Positions 11,757 to 23,700 of a DNA stretch of 64,000 nucleotides are shown one piece after another. The stretch covers positions 45,123,216-45,187,215 of the forward strand of contig BTRK01000005.1 in assembly GCA_036245805.1 (NCBI GenBank). Reading direction: 5' to 3'. Position numbers and translations under genes: made by a program. The DNA is from Pristionchus mayeri (taxonomy: Eukaryota; Nematoda; Chromadorea; Rhabditida; Neodiplogasteridae). Every line of letters begins with the position of its first letter. Position 1 is the stretch's first letter. Under the pieces are notes generated by a model. The model saw nothing but the letters and a program-made list of their open reading frames with translations, was not told where the DNA came from and searched no databases.

Positions 11757-12492
11757 TGAATGCATTTTCTCAAAATGGAGTTAACCCCTGACCTAGCCCA
11801 AACGAATACTGATATATAAAGAGTAGCTTTAACAGTTAACCACAAAAGTTCGGGCTTTCTACCAAACCTGGAAACAGAGTTTTGAAATATTCGAATTTCG
11901 ATGATCAGATTTCACTGTCTGGACGATGAATTGTACATGTTTTTGGTAGAATCATTGTATGCCCTCATTAATATATTTTTAAGTTAACAGTTGAAGGTGC
12001 TTTTCATTTTACTATATTTGAAATCGATAAATAAATTGTTACGGATACACGGTAAAAACAAGCATTTTTATGGATGTTCAGTTATTGCCAAGTTCATAAA
12101 TGAGTGTATTTTCTAACAGACCTTTCGCAGCAGAACTCATTCAAACGTTGTATTGTTATATACTTAGGTCGCACTTTGCGGCTGTGGCATAATATTTGCC
12201 CTATCATAGCGCTTCATGGATTACTGGGCAAAAACGTAATCAGGTCCAATCTCTGTTGATGTACATTTGTCATCATTCGGTGACCTCAATACCAATTGGA
12301 TAGGCTTGGACCAATGTGCGATAGAAAGAGTATCCATGCACTCAACGAGCATGCATAACAATATGATAATCAGGCGTACGCAAAATACGGGGGAATCGGA
12401 TAATCACAAATTTGAAAATCTAACATTACTTTCTCACCAACCTGATACAATGAAATTCAGCTCTCGTCATTTCACAAAACGCGCGCATTTTC

Positions 12493-12967
12493 AGGCGCAG
12501 CTGAAATTTCAGGTTCGTATAGTACTTTATGAGAGCTTTAAAATGAGGGGTTTGCGGTCTCTGAGAGAGGAGCACAAATACCTCTTTGGTAGCTTTGAAG
12601 TTTCGAGTCAATTTGAAGTCGTTTTATTAGTTGCAGACCGCGCGTTTTCTCAGGCGCGACATAGAATGAAGGGGTGATTTCATTTTTCAACTATGTTTCA
12701 GAAATTTATGAAATATTATTCAATCAATAATGAATGAAATGTATTTAGTTTACCGTTGAAACACAGTTGAAAAATGAAATCACTCCTTCATTCTACGTCG
12801 CGCCTGAGTAAACGCACGGTCTCCGTCTAATAAAATGACTTCAAATTGACTCGGAACTTCAAAGCTACCAAAGATGTCTTTGTATTCCTCTCTCAGAGAC
12901 CGCAAGCCCCTCATTTTAAAGCTCTCTTCAAGAACTGTACCACTCTAAAATTTCAGCTGCGCCTTTC
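12493..12967. mobile_element. Palindromic (foldback) element, ~475 bp
   Basis: Long inverted repeat: CAGGCGCAGCTGAAATTTCA near 12493 is mirrored by TGAAATTTCAGCTGCGCC near 12950. Arms of about 220 bp converge on an AT-rich centre around 12730. The open frame 12267-12677 is simply one arm read through. Confidence 0.75.
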
Positions 12968-14546
12968 GATAAATTTTCGAGATAATTGACCATGAATGTA
13001 GCACTGATAAAACCATGTTCATGAGTTCTAGTTTGTACACATAGATAGAGCTCTGAAAAGTACTGGGGGTCACTCAGGAAGCAATTTTCACCAAAAGTGC
13101 AGGATAATTGAGAAAATCAATGTTAAAGGTGGGTACCAGAACCAACGACCCGGTACCAGGACCTTCAGAATGGGGGTATGGCAAAACGAAGTCGGGCTAT
13201 TGTTTAGGGACACTAGTAGAGTATAAAACCGAAGAAACCTCGGTTTGGATAATTTTGTCAAATTCGACATTGAGATCAATTCTTAGGTGAATGGCGTGAC
13301 ATAACTCTCGTCTTCGTACTTTCGCCCCAAAACTTTCATACATATTTCATTGCTACCCATCCACACGCAACACGCATGCATACAGCTATTCTATTCTACG
13401 TACACATCCGTGACTCATGACCATTGTTTGCGCGATAGTAGTGCAGCACACTGAAGGTAAACATGAAGGTACATCCAGTTTTCGAGACATTGCTCGCGGG
13501 GTAAAGTCTATTGCAATTAGCACAGCGCACGTGAGATGGAAATATGAACTGCACAATCCGGCTTGAAATATTCCCAAGCCGGATGATCATGGCTTCATAT
13601 AGGCATGAATAGTCATTTTCTCATTCTTTCAGCACACATGTTCAAATACGTCAGGCGCACTCGCAATTTCAAATACTTTCGTTGGGATATCTTAATCTTA
13701 CAACAAATAGTTTGAAGTCGTTCTCTTCGTCCCCGTGTGCTTTATTTACAATAACGACACATATCGAATTATTCCCTTCCAAAATAACAACACATATCGT
13801 CCCCATGATTCCCGATTATTCTGAGAATATGGAAATACTATGATAATTTCATCATTACAAATGCAAAGCAAGTTCAAAGAAGGAGTAACACGAAAAATAA
13901 GTTTAATGAGCCACTGTTGTGAGCATTAGTAGCGATCAGCCCGATCATGAATCATGTTATCCGAAGTTTCACAGACCGATCTGAGGCTCCTTACGTACGC
14001 GTAAAGTTGATTTACAGCGCAGGGTGGTGGCTCGTTCGTTTCTGTTTCACTCGCTCTACATATTTTCTTCCCTCTTTTTGGGGGTAAATTTGATACAGTT
14101 TCCCATTTCGAGAGCAATATCTTCGTGGTGGGACTCCCTAGCATTCATTCGTGTTAGCCCTTCTTTAACAATGTTTCATGGTTTTCGCACATCTTGTTTT
14201 CCAGTTTGCTTCTGAGCATGTGTTTTTCTCTCGTTTCGCACGGTGTAACAAACGGGTCTTACAACATCTACAACCTGCTTCCTTCCTACATTTCGTGTTT
14301 CTGAATCGTGTTCATTTTCGATCATGATTTTAATTGATTTAACAAACCTGATGATTTTGAACAAGGTTCCACGTTTAAAATCATCAGGTTTGTTAAAGTT
14401 TAATCAATCACTCTGTTGCAAACGTGTCTAGTAATTATTCGTATTTCGTTGCGTAGAAAAAATCATAATAAGAATATGGTACAACCTGGCGATTTAAACG
14501 TTGGTCGGCTAACCTGTTCACAAACTATTTTGTTCACACCTATTCT
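12968..14546. other. No gene; third ~140-bp repeat copy and eroded MITE
   Basis: Contains the third copy of the 8.9-kb repeat (13300-13440) and a degenerate TTAA-type MITE (13926-14166, retaining CGTGGTGGGACTCCCTAGCA). Nothing coding was recognised. Confidence 0.5.
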
Positions 14547-15548
14547 ATGGCGATGCAAGTACCCACAGTGACCATGTTAAGCACAATGATGCTGCTCCAA
14601 CTGTCCCTTCTCCTTCTTGTCCATATAGTTGTCGCGGAGCGGATGAATTACACTTTCATCTCATTGGACATCGACTTCGATAACTCTGGAAAGGAGGTGA
14701 GCGATGAAATTTACTGAAATCGGAGAACTAAAACACTTTGTTTGAAAAAAACAACTTTTTGCAGTTTAAAGACTTCTACGCAGAGTTTGTCAGAGGATAC
14801 CCGAATTGCTGGGAGCTATGGCTGAGGGATTATGCCGTTTCAAACCCAATCGTCTTCCTCTTGGTGGGCACATTTGTTCATGGAGTTTGAGTAGTTCCCA
14901 CGATATACTATCCAGACCAATGTTGAGTGATATTTCTTGCCAAGCCATATCTAATGACTCTTTTCTAGGCTACTATGAAGTCCATAACGACGCCAGATAC
15001 GTACGACGTGCATTCGTAGTTGTTCACTTTGGACAAACGCAAAGAAGTAAGGAAATCATATTTAATTTACTGACAAAGATACCTGATGAGTTCTTGCTAA
15101 TTAAGTTAGAATATTAGTGCTTATTTTTAAAACTATTTCAGCATATTTCGCGGATGTCCTCAACAATCACGGATTTTCGGAGAAATATTATCCATTAGCC
15201 AACATCGATTTCGCCAAATTGCCCTACCGTTCCCCGTCGCATTACCTCCTGGACGTCACCGCTCCTGACCTCGAGAACTCGTTCATACAATGTAAAAGTG
15301 GGTTTCTGCTTCGATTGCAATTTTTGCTAATCTATTTACACACAATCACTAGTGAAATAAAAGAATTTTGAAATAATTCAGACACAAAAAGTGCAGGGCA
15401 TAACTCATGTAGAGCGCCGCAACCAACTAATTGTGAATTTTCAATTAAAATGTTAACTGCAGGTGTCTCCGTGATCGCTTGCCCCAATGAGCAGTCGGAC
15501 TTTTCTGAGTGTAAGAAATTTACTCCGCAACCGATTAAGTGCCAATGA
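14547..15548 (+). CDS. Secreted Cys-rich protein of unknown function
   Basis: Five exons: 14547-14696, 14765-14884, 14969-15046, 15142-15297 and 15382-15548. The start has in-frame ATGs at 14547, 14553, 14574 and 14586. All give a signal peptide with core LLQLSLLLLVHIVVA. The middle part contains FKDFYAEFVRGYPNCWELWL and YYPLANIDFAKLPYRSPSHY. The last exon is Cys-rich (SCRAPQPTNCEF, CPNEQSDFSECKKF, ending IKCQ), giving six Cys after the one at the exon 4 end. Exons 3, 4 and 5 join in frame. Exon 2 to exon 3 does not: the visible GT after TTTGTTCATGGA leaves phase 0 while exon 3 needs phase 1. Either a different splice site is used or there is a lesion. I do not recognise the family. Confidence 0.6.
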
Positions 15549-15967
15549 TTCGGATGCGTATTCAACATACCATCATATACCTTACAACTTTTTCGAGTTA
15601 ATACCAAGCGTCTCCCACCCTCACGACATATTTGCTGTGCATCGACAATATTCCTTGGTCTTGCATCAACGCGTGTTTTTTGTCGCCCAATGTGTCGCCA
15701 ATATCACGAGACAATCTCCGAGTTGCCATCCAATAGCATTACCATGTTCAAGTAAACTAGTTCACAAAAATATCCAATTTCAATTACGTCTTTCATAACT
15801 GCACTATTTTTGAAGCACTTTGCCGGTAGTGTGCAATCGAGCAGAGATATAGAGGGGATATACAATGGACATGGGGTGGCAAATTATGTTGGAGGATACT
15901 TGAGTTTGGGGTCAATGATCAATGATCAAAGATCAAAGATCAATGATCAAAGATCAAAGATCATTGC
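15549..15967. repeat. GATCAAAGATCAA repeat tract between two genes
   Basis: Non-coding spacer between two convergent gene ends. At 15916-15966 it carries a tract of ATCAAAGATCAA / ATCAATGATCA units, the same motif that recurs through the introns of the next gene. Confidence 0.7.
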
Positions 15968-18465
15968 TCAGTTCGACTTGAACTTGTCCTTGGAGACCTC
16001 GAAGGCCTCGAGGAAGAGGATGCCGCACGAGCTGACGACCTGCAATTTAATTTTTATAGGATCAAAGATCAAATTCCAAATGTCAAATGTCAAAACTTAT
16101 TTTTTCCACTACTTTTTCATTAAATACACTTCAATAACCTTGTATAGTTACTATACCTCTCAGTGGTCAAATGTCAGTTATCTAAGATAAAAGATCAAAG
16201 ATCAAGCACCTACCTTGACGATGGTGGCGATGTAGTAGAGGGTGGCGTTGAGGATGGAGATGCCCTCGGGGTTCAGCCACCACCAGGTTACCAGGGCGAG
16301 GATGGGAGCAGTGAGCACGGCTGGAATTTCACAGATCAAATATCATATGGTCAAGATCAAAGATCAAATACAAAACCATATGACCACATGCTTATTGCAC
16401 AATACCAATAAAGGTTCTTACCAAATTACCCAAATATTACAATGAGAAACCACAAATCAAGATTCAATTTCCAAAGATCAAAGTTCAAAAATCCATCCTC
16501 TCACCGAGGGCGTACTGCGCGCGGAGGCTGTTGTTGCTGCACGAGATCACCTGCTTGACGTCGAAGCGACCGTCGATCGAGTCGCGCCTGTGAGATCAGA
16601 GATCATAATTGATGTATATGCATTTGTAAATTGTGTGCATAAATTGAATTCGATCAATCGGTTATGCTTCACGATTTCAGCAAAATATAGGGCATAAAGT
16701 GGAAAAACACTAGATTGGCAAGTTATGCTTCACCATTGATGTAAACTAAGAATTATCAAGGCGAAAACGATTGGACCATGACATTGAATATATTTTTTAT
16801 TGAATATTGCCAAACTGTCTATAAAATTTATAAAAAAAACAATATCCACCAACCATCTGACGAAGGCGTTGTGGCCATGGATGGCGAACATCACGGTGAG
16901 CGGGAGGAAGACGCCCGTGCCCACGCGGTCCCACTCCGAGTACACCACGTAGGTCTGAAGTTATGTATTTTCTTATGAAGATATGCTAGATTTATGAACC
17001 CGACGCACCTAGGACATAAGTTTATAGTAATGCGCACAAATAAAATAAAAGCGCATTTTGGATAAGCGCTGTCCCACTCCGAGCAGGCCGCGTAGGTCAG
17101 GAAAAAAGCGAATTTCGAAACCCGCGGCTGCATTACATTTTACATATAAAGCGAGACTATCAGCCAAACTAGCCAGGACAAACTTACAACGCAGTTTCGA
17201 GACAATCGTAAACCGTAACCCATTTTCGAAATTCCGATGGTGAATTCTCTATTCAGAATTAATTTATGGTTGAATTTTAATTTTAAAAAAAAACATACAA
17301 AATTGACCCTGACGCACAGGCAACGAGCGAGAGAGCACGCGACTTGAAGAGAGTTCTCTCCATATGTGAAACATATTTCAACCAGGCGCGTTTTTACTGA
17401 GAGTGCATATTGGTTGTGCGTCCTGGCAGCAGGAGCAGGAAAAAAAAATAAAGACTATCTATCGCGTCACGATGTCATATGCAATGTTTGATCGCCCACG
17501 TGATGATGATAAACTCGCTGCGGAACAGGAAGAGATAGTCACAATAGAGCGCAGATTGCGTGAAGAGCAAACACTATTCCGCCCATGACAAATGTTTCAA
17601 TTTTAACACGATGCAGCGCTCTTGTTGCCAATGTAAATTGGGCCAGGAAGATCAAAGTTCAGAATACGTTTTCCAGCATTTTTTTTATTCGGGAAAAACT
17701 TAAAATAAACGCAAAAGATATAGTGATGTTTATTCTTTGCCGAAATTGATCCACTGGCGATCTGTGTTGGGATGCGAGCCAAATTTCCAATCGCTCGCTA
17801 TGCCATATTGTGACTTCTGCAAAATCCGCAACGCTATTTACTCGATGATGGTTGATCTTTATTCGGCCATAGTCCTTTTTCGGCAAATATCCGTACCACC
17901 CTGCGCGAAAATGGCTAGTTACTCAACATCTACCTCTCAAATCATTACCCATTTTGATGTTAGCATTCAGTAACTAATCTCTGATGGTTGATCTTTGATC
18001 CCACTAATCTCTACATGCACGAGGAGAACTATCATGTACAATGACATCCAACCTATCGCACATCTACCTGTTTGCAACATTTCCACATATTATTCCTCAG
18101 CTGATCTTTGATCTTTACTCTAAATCCAGCCTCTCATATCCCTGACATGTTCTTCACCTGCACGAGGAGGCAGATCATCTGCGCGAAGCGGCCATAGTTG
18201 CAGAAGAGCGGGAAATCGTAGCGGAACTGCGAAGTTGATCTTTGATCTTAAATCTCTTTCGCATATTTTGTAATTTCCACTGGATGTTGTCATGCTCTCA
18301 CACATATTCATGCCAAAAATATGATATGTTTTTTTTTCCGATAGTTTAAATAATAATTTTAAAAATATTACCTGAGACTGAGACTGAGTCTGCTCCATCT
18401 TGCCAATAATTGCGCCGATCAACCGATGCTGCTCTCTTAGCGACTGTCTGAGCGCGGTCCGGGCT
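15968..18465 (-). CDS. Four-helix membrane protein, unknown family
   Basis: Minus-strand exons with matching phases: 18372-18465 (upstream exon(s) not identified), 18158-18226, 16854-16954, 16505-16587, 16214-16320 and 15968-16039 (stop). The joined protein runs from ARTALRQSLREQHRLIG through FRYDFPLFCNYGRFAQMICL, VGTGVFLPLTVMFAIHGHNA, DGRFDVKQVISCSNNSLRAQ, YALAVLTAPILALVTWWWL and ILNATLYYIATIVKVVSSCG, ending FEVSKDKFKSN. I see four hydrophobic helices and a Gln-rich stretch before the first. The exons are markedly GC-rich against AT-rich introns, which supports real coding. An exon-like fragment at 17052-17099 (LTYAACSEWDS) partly duplicates the YSEWDRVG exon. Introns are full of GATCAAA repeats. 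The start of the gene and its function are unknown. Confidence 0.6.
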
Positions 18466-18659
18466 CTGCAATTTAGAAATTTCACCAATTTTTTTACTCA
18501 CATATCACCAAAAATATGCAATAAAAGAGCGGTCGGGGCTCTGCAATGTCATGTCCGCACGTTTTCACTCAAAACATCAATCAAATGGTGAAGAAAATAC
18601 TGCGTAAATCTAGAAAAAAAACGGAAATGCAACACATGTTTGCAAGATGTGCACCAATG

Positions 18660-18736
18660 CCGTGAAAATAACAGAGAGATAGAGAGAGGTAGAGAAAGGG
18701 GTGGGAGAGCGAGAGCGAGAGCGAGAGAGAGAGGAG

Positions 18737-18788
<52 letters not shown>

Positions 18789-18850
18789 TAGAGAGGAGAG
18801 AAAGAGGGAGAGGGGAGAGGGAGGGAGAGTTACGGAGAGAATAGCCACTT
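18660..18850. repeat. (GA)n microsatellite
   Basis: Long GA-rich tract, with an almost pure (GA)n core at about 18739-18785. The open frames in it are low-complexity Arg/Glu or Leu/Ser and not genes. Confidence 0.95.
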
Positions 18851-21498
18851 TGCGCGAGTTTCGAGAGCTTCCATGCAACTTCTTTCTCAGATTTCGCCCG
18901 ATTCCCCTCAAGGGCACTTAAGTGAGCGCGATAGATGGGGAGAAAAAAATGTTTTTTGGCATTTTGCCAATATCACCTACTTGTGCCTGCGATCGCTGAA
19001 CCTGTCCCACTGCGTTCGAAGACTCGTTGACACGGTGCCGCTCATAATTCACGCAGACAAGTGTGCGGCAGCGCGCGTTCGAGAACTAGGCGATCGAATT
19101 CCGCAGACACAAAGCGCTGATTCAGCTCTTTTTCAACTAATATTCATCGATAGGAAGCGCCTCCTATCGTATCTTCCTTCTACACGCTATTTTAGGCGTT
19201 AGACAAAAGTAGGGAGCGCTAGGAATCAAGAGAGTAGCAACAAGGCAGAATAAATGGAATTCGCGGGGGAGGATGGCTGTTGCAAGGAAAGCCAGGGAGT
19301 TTTGACGCAAAAACTGGGGAGATTTCATTGGAAAATCGGATAAAATCGCAGAAAATAGTGCGAAAATTGAGCAAAAATAGAGAAAAATAGACGAAAATAC
19401 AGAGAAAAAGGGTGAAAAATAAGCGAAAATAAGAGAGAGAAAAGGGAACTAACCACTCGTGACGAGCGCGCTGGCGAGAAATGAATAGAGACAAGGGAGG
19501 GCGAGGTCAATAAATCGAGAGGACGAGGACAATAAAACGAGGGTTGAATAGGGAAATTGAGTCAGCCTACGTGAGCAATCGGCCGACTTTGAATAAAGAG
19601 GGGGGAGGGAATGGTAAACATCTGCTCTGCTGAACTGTATGGAAAGCGACAAAAAGTATATAACTAAGGGAGAATAAGGTATCCTTGTAGATAGGATGAA
19701 AGGTAATCAGGGGGACATGTCCATTGTGATGCAGAGGGGGCGTGGCATGATTTGTACAGGGGGAGGGGATGGTAAACAAGTGCGCACGTGAAATGTCGAA
19801 ACTGAGATAGCGTGTTGAACTAGGAGGGCATTCTCTAAGCAACCTTATCGACAAGTGAGTAAGCAACGATCGGAAGGGCGTATCTCTCTTTCTGTACAGC
19901 GCGGCATGATTTGATGACAAGGAGGAACAACTGATTTAAACTGAGAGTCGCGCTGAATTTAGGGAACAATTCGATTCTAGGGAACAACCTACTCTCTTCA
20001 TTCTGCGTGAACTCTCAGCGATCTGTCAGACGAGGAAGCACGCAAAAAGAAGATACTCGTTTCTACCCATTCCGATAAGATGAACGGCAATCGGAAGGGC
20101 GAATGTCTGGTGACGCAGAGGTAGAGCGGCAGGGTTTGAGCAGGGAAGCGGCGCGTTCAAAGGTAGAGCGATCTTGGGGATGACTGCACAAGAGATGCGG
20201 TTCTCCACTCTGCCTCATGCTCTGACTAGTGTTAGGTAGCATGACCATTCAGGCGGACGAGAGGGAAAACATGTATTGCGAAAAAAGTTCTCTACCAAAC
20301 TAGTGCATCTGACTGGCGAGAAGGGCGCTGCGAGAGGGAGAAAAGGCAATATTATGTGAAGTCATGCGCATCTAATTGGGTTGGCTATTTGGAGAAGAGT
20401 TGCGATATCGCTGGTTCTTCCCACGCGCATACTGTGAAATTTACTGTGGGGGAGGATTGCGATATCACAATTATGCTCCTAATGGCCAACCTTATTATCT
20501 AATGCGATTGCTGCCGTCTGCTCACAACACCAATCGGAAGGGCGAATGTATAGTGACTCAAACGTAGACCGGTATGTTTGAACAGAGACGGAAACTCTTT
20601 TTGAACTCTCTGATGGACAACTTTTCCCCGTTGGCGCCGCGTTCAAAGGTAAGGGCCGAGAGGATTAAAGCTGTCTTCTCACAACACCATTGTCACCAGA
20701 TGGCCAGATATTGATCACAGCGGATGCGGGGGATACGGCGGAATGTGAGAGAGGGGAGAGAGAGGGAGGGAGAGGAGGGGGGGGGGGAGAAAGAGGGAGA
20801 GGACGAGAGGAAAGAAGGAGGGAGGGGGAGAGGAGGAGGGGAATCATAAGTCGTTTCTCGCAGCGTATCTCGGCCTCTCGGGGGTGACAACTGACGCGTT
20901 GTGTGAGGACGGCAGAGGGGAGGAAGAAGAGCTTGACATTCTGATCTCGGTTTCTTAATTTCACACACTCTCTCGACCGGCTTAGTTGCGAGATATTGCA
21001 CCGATTGAAGAAGCCATGAGCCTATTCTCGAATTCTAGGGAGCAGAGGGGAGAGGAGCAGTGACTGGTGTATTGATGTCTTCACTCCCCTCTTTTTGAGT
21101 GCTTTCTCGTAGCTCAGAGCAGTGAGGAAGTAAGCAGAATGAAGATTTCTTGTGATACCTTATATTTTGCAGGACTGAGGGGGGGAGGTGTGATAGGGAT
21201 GGCTTGGTAAGAAACGGTCTCTTCATACTACACACTATCTCGCCGGTCTGATTGGTGAGAGAGTGTGTAGTTTGGAGAGAGTCATTTCTTGTGAAGCCAT
21301 CCCTAGAGTGTGAGGGGGAGAACAGAATGTGATTTGGCCAACTGAGAGAGGGAAAAAGAGTAATGACTCGGGAGTAGGACTGCAAATGTTTACTCGATTA
21401 CCCTTGGTCCTCGAATGAGGGAAACTCATGCTAGAACTGATGAGTGATAGACAAACCGCCATGGGTACTCTAACGATAAGGAAGATGATGCAAAAGAT
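18851..21498. other. Purine-rich non-coding region with local duplications
   Basis: No exon chain was recognised. Short blocks recur: CGGAAGGGCG(A/T)AT at 19870, 20092 and 20533, and GTTCAAAGGTA at 20155 and 20641, about 450-490 bp apart. That indicates an old tandem duplication. A GA-rich tract lies at 20738-20850. Confidence 0.5.
21197..21308. mobile_element. ~110-bp palindromic MITE, copy 1
   Basis: GGGATGGCTTGGTAAGAAAC at the left is mirrored by TTTCTTGTGAAGCCATCCCT at the right. A central inverted pair CACACTATCTC / GAGAGTGTGTAG flanks GCCGGTCTGATT. A near-identical copy is at 38379-38490. Confidence 0.75.
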
Positions 21499-21569
21499 TG
21501 CATCGGCCGGGAATCGAACTCGGGCCGCCCGCGTGGCAGGCGAGCATTCTACCACTGAACCACCGATGC
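21499..21569 (-). tRNA. tRNA-Gly (GCC), copy 1
   Basis: 71 bases including the A73 discriminator. The acceptor stem GCATCGG/CCGATGC, the anticodon loop with GCC, the A box GGTTCAGTGGT and the B box are all visible. This copy has an A at the fourth position of the 5' T-stem strand (CCGAG opposite CCCGG), giving one A-C mismatch that the other two copies lack. TTTT follows within a few bases as a Pol III terminator. Confidence 0.95.
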
Positions 21570-23065
21570 TTGTCGTTCGCTCCCAGATGTAGGCATGATC
21601 AAACCCTTACCGCGCATACGACCCGTCTACTTTAGTCGCAAATACTTGCATGGATCGCAATCGCCTTGAGAGATGTACGAGCGCACAGCGTGTCAAAATG
21701 AAAAAGTCCTTTGTCCTTTGCGGCGCTCCATTTCTCATTGATCACGGCTCGAAGAGCGGTCAATGAGAGGGGAAAATAAGAGTGAATTATTGCTCATAAC
21801 TTATGCTAGGGAAACAATAAAAATACAAATGAACAACCGATCGATTGGGATCGATGATGCTCATCGTACGTACGCTAATGGATAAGATTGCGGATTAATT
21901 AAGTGAGTTATTATTGGTATTACATAATGATTTTAATTTGAATGTGCCCACCGTTTTGAACGCTAGGCCGTTCAAAATCAAAAATGCAAAATTCTGTCTG
22001 ACAGTTATTTTCGAAAAGGCTTTGCGTAGATACCTATGAAAACGACACGCACATAACTTTTTCCATGATCGAGAAAAAGTTGGTTTTGTAGTGAAATCGA
22101 TCGAAAAATGGCTATTTCGAAGTGCTACTGTTCACGATGAAAGACTAGCTGCACTTATTACATCACACGAGGTAGCCCAACTCATTTCACGTCTTTTAAT
22201 ACCTTACTTTATAGTTTTAACCATTTTCACTCATAACGACATCGACTCCAGTATAACACTTTTTTTCGATTTTTAGCCATGTTTGACTAACTTTTTTGAC
22301 TTAACGAAAATAAGATATGAGACGCGCTTTTAATAGAGTGATAGATTCCTTTCTTGACTACAAAACTGTCAGACAGACTTTTGAATTAGGTCCCCTATGA
22401 GTACTTACGTTACCTTAAACATCAGATTTTTACTTCTTTGAGATCGCATAAAATGAGATCATTTTTGAAGTGAGTTTCACTAGTTTGCTATATTTTCCTT
22501 TTTGAATCGATATAAGTTGCGAATGAAACCTACATCATTCATTTTTCTCTCATTTTTCATTTACATCGACCGCTCATATTGGCGAAAATGTAAACGAAAA
22601 ATATGTTTCACATAAATTTAATAGGGGTGAAGAAAATCAATCAGTAATTGTTTTGCGCCGTCAAATTTCGCGTCTGACACGCTGTGGAGCGGAATCACAA
22701 AATGCTAATGAATCATTTTGTACAATTCTTCCTGACCTTAAAAATCTGATGCCACTGAAAAAATGCCACATCTAAGATGTTGGGATGTATTGTGCAAAGT
22801 CATCCCTAGACCACTGTTTCTCCATTATAATTGATGCTACCTATTTTGCAGTGCAGGAAGAAGGTATAGCGAGAGAAACAACATAGCCTGATCTACTCAA
22901 CTTAGAAACAGCTGAAAAGAGTGTTATTCTCGGGAGTAGGGCATGCATGTGTTCACTCCAAAACAGTCGATTAATTTTGGTCATTGAATTAGCGAGAACT
23001 GATGCTTGAACTGATATGTTATAAGAGAGACTTTCTGAGAAAACTGAGCAATACTACCTATAGGC
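21570..23065. other. Spacer between tRNA genes, no gene recognised
   Basis: AT-rich non-coding sequence. A short open frame at 22091-22276 shows no supporting features. Confidence 0.4.
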
Positions 23066-23542
23066 CGTACAACGAAAAATAAAGTGTTGATTTTAAGATA
23101 TCCCTAGGGGTAACTTTTCACGTAGAGTTCGAAAATCGACCTTAGAAAGCCGTATCTCGAACCCCTCATTTCGCGTTTTTCGCCGAATTTGGGTGGTCGG
23201 TTTTTGTATTTTTTGAACGGATCATCCAAACTCCTTACATGTAAAATTTTTCAGGGCGGGAATTTAAATATTCCAAAGACTCATAACTTTTTTCACAGAT
23301 GAGCTAGCATTTCACTTCTAACAGTAAAAATACTTATCTCGTCGAGATCTTTCAGAATCACTATACATATAAGGAGTTTGGATGATCCGTTCAAAAAATA
23401 CAAAAACCGACCACCCAAATTCGGCGAAAAACGCGAAATGAGGGCTTCGAGATACGGCTTTCTAAGGTCGATTTTCGAACTCTACGTGAAAAGTTACCCC
23501 TAGGGATATCTTAAAATCAACACTTTATTTTTCGTTGTACGG
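23066..23542. mobile_element. Inverted-repeat element, ~477 bp
   Basis: The arms are about 170-190 bp and nearly identical: CCGTACAACGAAAAATAAAG at the left and CTTTATTTTTCGTTGTACGG at the right. They include the shared block GGTAACTTTTCACGTAGAG and a central spacer of about 110 bp. Non-coding. Confidence 0.85.
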
Positions 23543-23629
23543 GCTCTGGTGAATCCTGCCAGATAGTCTCTCATAAATACTGTATGCTTTGGATAATGTA
23601 ATGATAGGGAGGGACAAAAAGTAAAAGAT

Positions 23630-23700
23630 TGCATCGGCCGGGAATCGAACCCGGGCCGCCCGCGTGGCAGGCGAGCATTCTACCACTGAACCACCGATGC
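23630..23700 (-). tRNA. tRNA-Gly (GCC), copy 2
   Basis: Same 71-base gene as the 26.3-kb copy, with a perfect T stem (CCGGG/CCCGG), GCC anticodon and A73. The 3' side on the minus strand runs ATCTTTTAC, giving a TTTT terminator. Confidence 0.97.

Larger units (their letters stand above)
9039..12445. mobile_element. Mariner-type element interrupted by three nested insertions
   Basis: The left end TTAGGTTGGTGAGAAAGTAA and the right end TTACTTTCTCACCAACCTGA form terminal inverted repeats, flanked by TA on both sides (9037-9038 and 12446-12447). That is the Tc1/mariner pattern. Removing the insertions at 9537-10801, 10839-11410 and 11461-11756 leaves about 1.27 kb, the usual length of a mariner element. 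No intact transposase frame or catalytic motif was recognised, so it is a dead or non-autonomous copy. Confidence 0.75.

Noticed and set aside
12267..12677. 136-residue plus-strand frame
   Set aside because: It crosses the mariner-type right TIR and one arm of a palindrome, so it cannot be a real gene.
18549..18921. Leu/Ser-rich and Arg/Glu-rich frames
   Set aside because: These are the (GA)n microsatellite read in two strands.
21235..21555. Minus-strand frame over the tRNA gene
   Set aside because: It runs through a tRNA and a palindromic MITE.
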